Below are positions 61,601 through 64,000 of a stretch of DNA of 64,000 nt, piece after piece. The notes beneath the pieces were generated by a model that made no database searches, was not told the DNA's origin, and saw only the letters and a list, made by a program, of their open reading frames with translations. The stretch's first letter is position 1; every line of letters starts with the position of its first letter. The stretch is taken from positions 12,412 through 76,411 of the forward strand of contig JBIKRQ010000001.1 of assembly GCA_044349155.1 (NCBI GenBank), in the 5' to 3' direction. The position numbers and the translations under genes were made by a program. Source of the stretch: VGSZ01 sp044349155. Lineage in GTDB: Bacteria; Myxococcota; UBA727; VGSZ01.

Positions 61601-63222
61601 GCGACGGTGCGCGACTTGGCCGCAAGCGGTTCAGCAACTATCCGGCGACGTTGAAGGACTTCGCCGACGAGCCGAACGGTGCGGTCCTCACGGCGCATCA
61701 CGCGTGGGAGTTCGACGCCGCCGACGGGCTCAAGACGGTCATCGATGTCGCCAACACGACGACGACACCGATCGTCACCGACGCAGCGGGTCGCGTGACC
61801 AGCATCGGCACCCGCATCAACGTGTGGGACGTTGCCGACCGCCTGCGCACGACGACAGATGCTGGCGTGACGACGTCGTACACCTACGACGCGAACAACA
61901 TGCGCCTGAAGACGGCCTCGGGCGCGACGACGCAGCACTACGTGTGGGGTGCTGGCGGCCTTGAAGCAGAAGGTCCGTCCGTCGCCACGTTGGTGGCAAG
62001 CATCAACGGCGCGGGCTTGAGTCTCGCTGCGGGCAACGAGTTCTTCGGCCACGATGCGCTCGGCTCGGTGGTTCTGCGCGCGCCAGCCAGCGGGTCACAG
62101 ACACGCACGGCCTACGATGCCTGGGGTGCTGTCAGAGCGACGCCGTCCACAGGGCCGCCCGTTGGTGTCGGCAGCAACCGCGTTGGCTTTACAGGCCACG
62201 CCAACGAGCCCACGGGCTTGGTCTACGCACAACAGCGGTGGCTCGACCCAAGCACTGGCCGCTTCCTGAGCCTCGACCCGGTCGCGGGCGCGCTGGAAGA
62301 CCCACTGAGCACGCAGGGCTTCACTTACGCGCACGCAAACCCGACGAGGTACACCGACCCCGATGGTCGTCGTTCACAGGAGCGGTACAATCGCTGTTAC
62401 GCAGCGCTCGGTGACTTGCGCCTCCAGTCGAGCTTGGAACCTTTCACTGCTGAAGAGAAGCGAGAGTTTCACGGGCTCTGTGAGGAAGAAGCGTCGTTCA
62501 GGTTTACAGATGTATTGGATTGGTTTGTAGAGGCGAACGATAAGAATGTACTTGCGCCAGCTGGAGAAGCGGGGAGAAACGCAGCGCTTGACACGGTTGG
62601 TGGTTGGCGAGACCCGCAGCTAAGGGCCGCTAAAGGTACAGATATTGAGGAACAGTTCGAGCAGGAGCGAACTGAGTACCGGGCGAAAGTCGCCAAGATG
62701 GGAGAGGATCTCGGGAAGCATGCTGCGCTTTCAGTTGAAATTGAAATTGCTAGCGCGATCGGTGCCGAGGTTGTTGCAATAGCTGCAAAGGGTATCGCAG
62801 CTGCAGCTGCGGTGACGACGAAAGTGGTCAGGAGCAAAATAGAAGGAATGGCGAGAGAGAACATCGCAAAGAAGCTTCTTGAAAGTGAGTTCTCAAAGGA
62901 AGCTGGCTACTCCGTTCAGGCCGAGCGCAGACTGCGTGACAAATCAGGCAAACGAGTAAAGGATGCGGAAGGTGGCGGTCGTGTTATCGATTTTGTGGTC
63001 GTTAAGGATGGCAAGGTCGTGCGGTCGTTCGAAGTTACATCTCCAGATGCGCCAAAAGCGAAACAGCTGGAAAAGGAGCAGCGTCTCAGGGGTGCTGATG
63101 GCAACTATATTAAAGACAGGGAAACTGGTCAGGTGCTTGATCTGGGGGACGTCGTGACCGAGGTCGTACGCGTTGACCTGAATGCTCCTCCTAAGGCCTA
63201 TAAGGATCTGGTCGGAAAATGA
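49660..63222 (+). CDS. RHS-repeat polymorphic toxin with Ca2+-binding stalk (4,520 aa)
   Basis: The GTG start at 49660 is followed by a signal peptide (YVLLVVVALLAGSRVEAAA). In order: six Ca2+-binding modules (25-540), a small Cys-rich domain and Ig-like domains (540-920), a (Gly-Glu)33 linker (926-991), further Ig-like and SbsA-type domains (992-1350), a carboxypeptidase-regulatory-like domain (1352-1434), a ZU5-like stretch, a second regulatory-like domain (1638-1770), an EF-hand DADNDGELS, an RHS N-terminal domain with FVRTYNNQNNEVGSLGVGF (about 2463-2550), some 1,600 residues of RHS/YD repeats, and the RHS core end GLVYAQQRWLDPSTGRFLSL to TDPDG (4233-4236). The final 282 residues are the variable tip. 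RHS shells enclose and release such tips. It is probably surface-delivered, since no T6SS gene or VgrG lies nearby. Confidence 0.92.
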   Translation: MNRYVLLVVVALLAGSRVEAAANPCVPNNTAPACDRDADGLTNAQEATFGTNPVVADTDGDGVKDGVEAWSDNDGDGKNNAIESKILDADGDTTADQFDAADANPCAPALSAPTCDRDNDGLTNARELTFGTSSTNPDTDGDGERDGIEAPLDTDGDGKNDARESSLLDADSDGVADETDPQNTNACVPSNRAGTCDADGDGLTNAREATYGTNPDNVDTDGDGQPDGWEAASDDDQDGKNNALESRTSDVDGDGTPDQWDAADADACFPDAISSPTCDVDLDGLTWLQEQTFGTNPTLADTDADAELDGLEAALDTDHDGINDALESSMVDADQDGLSAEAELDDGDACHPFDLAGTCDFDMDSLTNAEEAHFGTDPRNHDTDGDGGWDGDVGEAFSDDDTDGINGALESDDVDTDGDLYVDEYDHDNVDPCVPDAGSLACLTLRADTDNDGLTDAREVQLGTDPARADTDDDGLGDAYEVTTAASPPDHDGDGLIDARDPDDDNDGVLTSAERGPDPLSPRDSNGDGVLDHLDPCFPTACAEPLQPLACAGFGDVCEQCLTAELDAEITSAAGAEAGRTDAVQCLCRDARFVVPHTFGATAPVAAGSEASLQFDNGNTLTRCTYRAADDVFAFVSCLSTAPGAIAAGDEVPADAVGLRIVDAPTTTTVGLALVDALAPPPTLALSVQNPAGAVADGSIVQGPVTVALSTSGEDVSTFSLNGEPFAGGTISAEGTWLLKAKAGCGATVVDATHAFTIDNTAPTIEITGAVDGEIRRTAATITIAATDASAVVLEASIDAELAGTSTVVDTDGAHTVIATATDAAGNVTTRTLHFTLDQTAPTIDVIAPLGGNVSSATVDVNVIATDAFGIADVSVSGTSLLRSDNDHYRGTVTLVAGDNLLTFDAVDVAGHHTTAVRHVFFTAGGEGEGEGEGEGEGEGEGEGEGEGEGEGEGEGEGEGEGEGEGEGEGEGEGEGEGEGEGEGEGEGEGEGQLLVSLSSPAASSIVADATITVSGAISGGRAPYTATINGLPATVVGRGFQLTFAPPEGPLHLDVEVRSGTDTASATRDLTIDRTAPSVEVTSPIEGVVVQSNVLLVNATVGDLHLERVTVNGDDVVVVAGTVAQQVLLVPGLNTITVRAVDVAHNVTLVERHVVFSPVPPRVQIVAPAPDATLYTTPTRVRATVSSSSPIATVTMNGVAADNAGGVYEADVPLVAGSNTITFVATDSLGAQTTATTTVSYVDGSTQPLTVSLLSPDVDAADVEPDTLISLGFSKPVLSSSVASAVRLLVNGNAVDFSVSTSPDGLMASLIPQRPLSEKARVVVRVSGLESETPPSQQGGFEGTFTVRAPLTGVVGVVLDEDLRPVVGARVVIEGTSHTAVTGSDGHWGVLDLEANAYRLHISAPGEEQPLTAFRPQIVVEPEQVNTVGPHILQVIDRSSAVFVDATEPLNASFGGASVGFGVHQTEPLGIAFTDGSTRGQLTVTKVPTHSLPHAIDGRIGSPVLWSVQPQGTQFTKPSTLHFPNTSGLAAGHVVIVYALDDASARIVPRVLARVSADASHIVADKPITGVLDIVGYQPLTTEQEQQVLGTAPGTQGAWLDDVRNAVLPSAHAQFLNGLDFTMPSPPSPTPTALTGRVKYISRTAGQAGETGIGIPNVLVSDVNDDSRITGPTGGFGFVVNLTGQLTEIVTAEIALGTFPVAHVDAEGRRRIVMVQSRLYARSPVFDMLPGAVFNTSVLVDAQVLRGKVTFVDHEGKVLPPIVTGGETARDEQGELTAISSADASTTEVHFFKADDHTRAIAKYSIVAPVVGSTTTHGSYARLRFGPRDLAKAERVRAGIGDARVIREGDEVMVFAINHATGYAGMTTVKVPDYGNEAARITDIVEIVGDIKLFPPEIEVAVERQFTAQGVKSTLPPSKVRQGGLATRQDDWLKVATRWRVRLAPAVEDDLVDGGLRGPLDPRIDAGVLTTEVRTDAGEPTALLDEGAAGGLLERSCAELGEDASLREQLECLNDERTLTAVPEGVPPLAARLVHLSAAASTDTLFHITGGTTLTPQVFHAARRLESGSQLQVTEGVHLVHVVGRQMQFADADNDGELSVAESIVGTACREVEGGFACSAPIQPSDAVLVTGAPDFRDDATLRGFPRQAIAVKALYDANLRDEAKGARKVQAYDRVREHRFRIASLIGNDVRAGANESSTRNLSDEKEPQADDQDAFIGLSLFLNDVGRGERAGARSDFEVRLGTDASGVECDWHIDQQSQAVTADCDSEYLPEIISANDLVYVELFERSNSANVLYRFNFYGVSTRVDHASATTTQTLERAVPDDRSQFVRLNRAPHSKLNKAIFAISEHLFTGNTAALELRAGDTVVRRINVTRANGEVAIVGDPTDGWQAPIVLFKEQVGATRYAEMDLPAWVTSMLARVNAPALSLSARSPTGTTTIAMGRAMGRIESRAARPPGHRVFNDLDMIDGRLSFTDVDIDVPERGARVQFVRTYNNQNNEVGSLGVGFTHNHEAFVVEETRLVEAAVIGRYSVVVGGQQLTFPECQHNTRCASDKSMDATLTVTDTIVGTLKATLEDHGSGRILTFERPAMAGTDELKDKTWLSSIDDGLNGKIRYSYSGQNELASVARDNGLVRMEFTYDTLDVSPLTHSKLREQIELFGLKRLASVTVKHGDTEIEKVVFSHDTGGTSCASSLSREPQVMKLNLLLAACRPLRAPMPEWHFVYERIPGDVTLPTKQLLLANELKSRELHVNGGALYSSWKYTHATGDEFKVVPHLTRGEVVVAAQPPGVDAPLRIEAPKTFERRVTRSDGIAHDFTVNTYGTVITERLAGRTYGSTSEHDDEGAKVAEAKRVLPKKTKGPRGESSVAYEANHHRALASAFQPSSTSSLKAKIGPGGLRVDTPTHDERFGVPTSMSFPGADGQTAAANVVVGAGGAINRLTVGDGETATSVEMGHDDDGLPTNGKDVAGNTVAWSGNDPVFGQRTSEFIEHTATTLGLERLHRTYGYDELGRLASTIEEETGRGATWKLDALGRETERTEFGGPSPSVTTTITYSTTGGVTTTTVTVGGVERSKAVTDENQRTKQVETKFGGGSTEVSTYTYVNNILKTVESSRSKTVWTHNARNQVLTEIVTRGAATRKVEHTRDDDGNLTSSKTTDPSGGVVVTSYDDLGRAVKVDYGESGQPNEQGDAPRDEVFTTLDAQGNVVEEKAGKHSWVMTYDKVGRLLRRMSKDGADDSKVVDEKFTSYDKAGRLLAKSNATMDASETYEYDDVMGRLTKTVRSMKTVDIASAVADMITTETRAYSDAPDERTVTLATTTTVNAGESVTRTKHVVLTLDAMDRTVKVTADPPEGNTKLVTRIVYDDKGMTTTTTSPTLLVTTDKFDEQGRLLERDDGSQKVTQVVDGGGVVRTRTRNGPNTDVVVTLTEEFDAFGRPMSRTLAGTPTTTTTWSYPGTGVVVETPPAGAVIKTTANGRGLALKVEQGPLTTTLSYDGEWLSGRTVTQGENKTTTTLTYDDAGRPLTEHEVWELGALKHDYTTTSAWTKRAATLTKSWKVGATTNSRTATVVVDSLGRLVSRHQGDVYELNIVDEDGVPVVSGATNASLVYTTAVEGLVTKVEQGTETTTTNYDATGRPFQVTDPLGTVTTTTWRKTDVPERRTVDQPVQVTELFNEAGHLTSRAVGGGAEPSTWTYTHGAAGELTSVLQPTGDAYTFGYASDRKLTALTSPGGVAQTWSYADQLRRLTKRTRGASEWTNEWQDDGSLKETTPLQHTVTSTIDGRGRTVLRELEGSPGLTSVATAFDIDDLPLSVTEEGTDTGRVTTTYSYDARARLTKIERPGIASVGYRHIDNNSSLAVEHFIAGAKTQTRHFDGFGRLDFIDDSSANVDLEYFAGGLLKSISGQGFEEQRSYTNQLLTGINIEAGATRVALAYSYDDRGNRLTETTDGEVSRYRYDAADRLVGVRYPDATAEVYELRGDGARLGRKRFSNYPATLKDFADEPNGAVLTAHHAWEFDAADGLKTVIDVANTTTTPIVTDAAGRVTSIGTRINVWDVADRLRTTTDAGVTTSYTYDANNMRLKTASGATTQHYVWGAGGLEAEGPSVATLVASINGAGLSLAAGNEFFGHDALGSVVLRAPASGSQTRTAYDAWGAVRATPSTGPPVGVGSNRVGFTGHANEPTGLVYAQQRWLDPSTGRFLSLDPVAGALEDPLSTQGFTYAHANPTRYTDPDGRRSQERYNRCYAALGDLRLQSSLEPFTAEEKREFHGLCEEEASFRFTDVLDWFVEANDKNVLAPAGEAGRNAALDTVGGWRDPQLRAAKGTDIEEQFEQERTEYRAKVAKMGEDLGKHAALSVEIEIASAIGAEVVAIAAKGIAAAAAVTTKVVRSKIEGMARENIAKKLLESEFSKEAGYSVQAERRLRDKSGKRVKDAEGGGRVIDFVVVKDGKVVRSFEVTSPDAPKAKQLEKEQRLRGADGNYIKDRETGQVLDLGDVVTEVVRVDLNAPPKAYKDLVGK
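49732..51270 (+). repeat. Six Cys-bounded Ca2+-binding modules
   Basis: Cysteines at residues 25, 106, 187, 268, 350, 433 and 537 bound modules of 81, 81, 81, 82, 83 and 104 residues. The first five share TCDxDxDGLTNAxExTFGTN, DTDGDGxxDGxEA, DGKNNAxES and a D-A-D-x-D-G segment. Each module contains several DxDxDG calcium loops and one Cys pair. The sixth is a longer variant ending DSNGDGVLDHLDPC. Confidence 0.9.
52435..52632 (+). repeat. Hexanucleotide tract coding (Gly-Glu)33
   Basis: Thirty-three in-frame GGN-GAR pairs mix GGT/GGC and GAA/GAG codons. The result is a highly acidic flexible linker between the Ig-like domains. The unit is six bases, so slippage changes length but never frame. 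Confidence 0.97.
62374..63219 (+). other. Variable C-terminal tip of the RHS protein, probable nuclease-fold toxin
   Basis: Residues 4239-4520 follow the conserved TDPDG end of the RHS core. A hydrophobic helix (ASAIGAEVVAIAAKGIAAAA) divides it. The last 130 residues have the layout of a restriction-endonuclease-like fold: helix with Glu (MARENIAKKLLESEF), then RVIDFVVV with Asp4444, a turn, and SFEVTS with Glu4458. The usual lysine of D-x(n)-ExK is replaced by Thr4460. This layout resembles the Tox-REase toxins by eye only; the assignment is an inference. Confidence 0.5.
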
Positions 63223-63536
63223 TGATGTCGTCGTTCTTGATGATGGTTTCGAATAGGGCGTTCTTCCCAGGAGATGAGGTGATGGAGAAACTATATTTCG
63301 ATACCGTGAGATGTATGTTGAGCGAGGGGGATATATTTGTGAGCGGGTTCAGTGTAGAGCAGTTGGTTTCGCGTAAGAATTATGCAATCGACTCGGATGA
63401 CCTTACGCCGTTCGGGATGGTTGTCTTCAAGTCGTACTTGTTTGGCCGATTTGTTGACAAAGTTGCAAAGTCAAAGACTTACGAAGACATGGGGCCGCTA
63501 AAGCGGTCGATTGCGGCGAAAAGGCGTTCGTCTTGA
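63219..63536 (+). CDS. Candidate immunity protein for the RHS tip
   Basis: It has 105 residues if it starts at the ATG at 63219, which overlaps the RHS stop (ATGA). The in-frame ATG at 63282 has AGGAG eight bases before it and gives 84 residues beginning MEKLYFDTVRCML; this may be the true start. The sequence is small, cytosolic and mixed-charge (GFSVEQLVSRKNY, TPFGMVVFKSYLFGRFV) with a basic C-terminus. I recognise no family. The position directly after a polymorphic RHS toxin and the shared low G+C support an immunity role. Confidence 0.65.
   Translation: MMMSSFLMMVSNRAFFPGDEVMEKLYFDTVRCMLSEGDIFVSGFSVEQLVSRKNYAIDSDDLTPFGMVVFKSYLFGRFVDKVAKSKTYEDMGPLKRSIAAKRRSS
63269..63273 (+). promoter_or_regulatory. 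Ribosome binding site for the inner start of the immunity candidate
   Basis: AGGAG lies eight bases before the ATG at 63282, favouring a shorter product than the one coupled to the RHS stop. Confidence 0.5.
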
Positions 63537-63760
63537 ATGCTCTCCAGCGATGCCGAGGTCTGTGGCTCGCGGTCGGTTGCACCCACCTCGCCACGAACCT
63601 CGAGAAGGGCGGCCTCGATCACGTCGAGAAATGGCAAGAGCGCCGAAGAGCAGCAGCGAAGAATCAAGCGCCCACCCAACCCCGCGGGGGGCGAGAACCG
63701 GCCGATCGTCGACGACACGAGCGAGACGAGAGCCGCGCCGCCAATGAAGCTTTGCCGCAC
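63479..63760 (-). CDS. Doubtful small hypothetical protein
   Basis: A 93-residue frame (MRQSFIGGAALVSLVSS...) has codons with mostly G or C in third position, like the host genes, and a mildly hydrophobic N-terminus. It overlaps the 3' end of the immunity candidate on the other strand by 58 bases. I recognise no family and see no ribosome binding site. It may be a chance frame. Confidence 0.2.
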   Translation of the reverse strand: MRQSFIGGAALVSLVSSTIGRFSPPAGLGGRLILRCCSSALLPFLDVIEAALLEVRGEVGATDREPQTSASLESIQDERLFAAIDRFSGPMSS

Positions 63761-64000
63761 AGCTCGCTTCGCGAGTCACCGAAGCGGTGCCGGCAAAGCA
63801 GGTCATTAGCGGCGCCACACTTTGAACATTTCCTCGACGTGAACAGCGCCCAGGCGCCCCGACTCAAACAGTCGCGCGGACCCATCGCCAACCCCAGTCT
63901 GGCGACGTGCTCGCCCTCATCAAGGGTTCGCGCCTGCGGCGCCGCTTCGCGCCCTTGACGAGGACTGCGCGCGCCGCCGCCCTGGTGTTGTCGACGGGTG
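63537..64000. other. Unassigned end of the window
   Basis: Apart from the doubtful minus-strand frame at 63479-63760, no gene can be supported here. On the minus strand, a 44-codon frame enters from the right edge and stops at 63864, and another frame ends with the plausible tail GAVHVEEMFKVWRR at 63806 but is closed by stops upstream near 63920. This could be an eroded gene end or simple chance. No hairpin terminator is evident after the immunity candidate. Confidence 0.4.

Noticed and set aside
59980..62052. 690-codon minus-strand frame inside the RHS repeats
   Set aside because: Shadow of the RHS/YD coding frame, no domain pattern.

Overview
The window is high-GC bacterial DNA. Several traits point to the Myxococcota or a neighbouring deltaproteobacterial lineage: a cytoplasmic CxxC zinc-ribbon, transmembrane and TPR protein; a fimU-pilV-pilW-pilX minor pilin cluster; many lipoproteins; Ca2+-binding DxDxDG repeats; a (Gly-Glu)n linker; and giant Ig/TIG/RHS exoproteins. 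This placement is inferred from gene content; no marker gene in the window fixes the genus.

Left part (1-17 kb). A minus-strand group (1-2384) holds a charged hypothetical protein, a DUF3142 lipoprotein and an exported CCYF protein cut by the window edge. On the plus strand follow a small membrane protein, the zinc-ribbon/TPR protein, and dapA-dapB of lysine/diaminopimelate synthesis. Convergent with dapB, a long minus-strand series reads cobalamin adenosyltransferase, 5-formyl-THF cyclo-ligase, tyrosyl-tRNA synthetase, then minor pilins FimU, PilV, PilW and an oversized PilX (15023 down to 7080). A lipase-like lipoprotein (17060-15138) lies upstream, separated from this series by a perfect 12-bp hairpin. 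A tRNA-Val(CAC) with its terminator marks the boundary at 17173-17283.

Right part (17.4-63.5 kb). Six plus-strand genes follow with gaps of at most 12 bp and mostly overlapping stop/start codons: parvulin lipoprotein 1; a 9,858-residue secreted protein; a glycine-rich exported protein; parvulin lipoprotein 2; a 4,520-residue RHS protein with Ca2+-binding repeats and a probable nuclease-fold tip; and a small candidate immunity gene. They look like one transcription unit of about 46 kb. The notable pattern is that each giant exoprotein is preceded by, and translationally coupled to, its own PpiC-type parvulin lipoprotein. My inference is that these are dedicated foldases for the giant chains. 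The giant protein carries about twenty Ig-like domains, then seven copies of a beta-propeller / SbsA-type Ig / TIG-TIG super-module, more Ig and propeller segments, Ca2+-binding repeats and a 23-residue C-terminal repeat.

The RHS tip and the gene after it are visibly poorer in G+C than the rest, as expected for an exchangeable toxin-immunity cassette. The last ~460 bases hold no confidently assigned gene.
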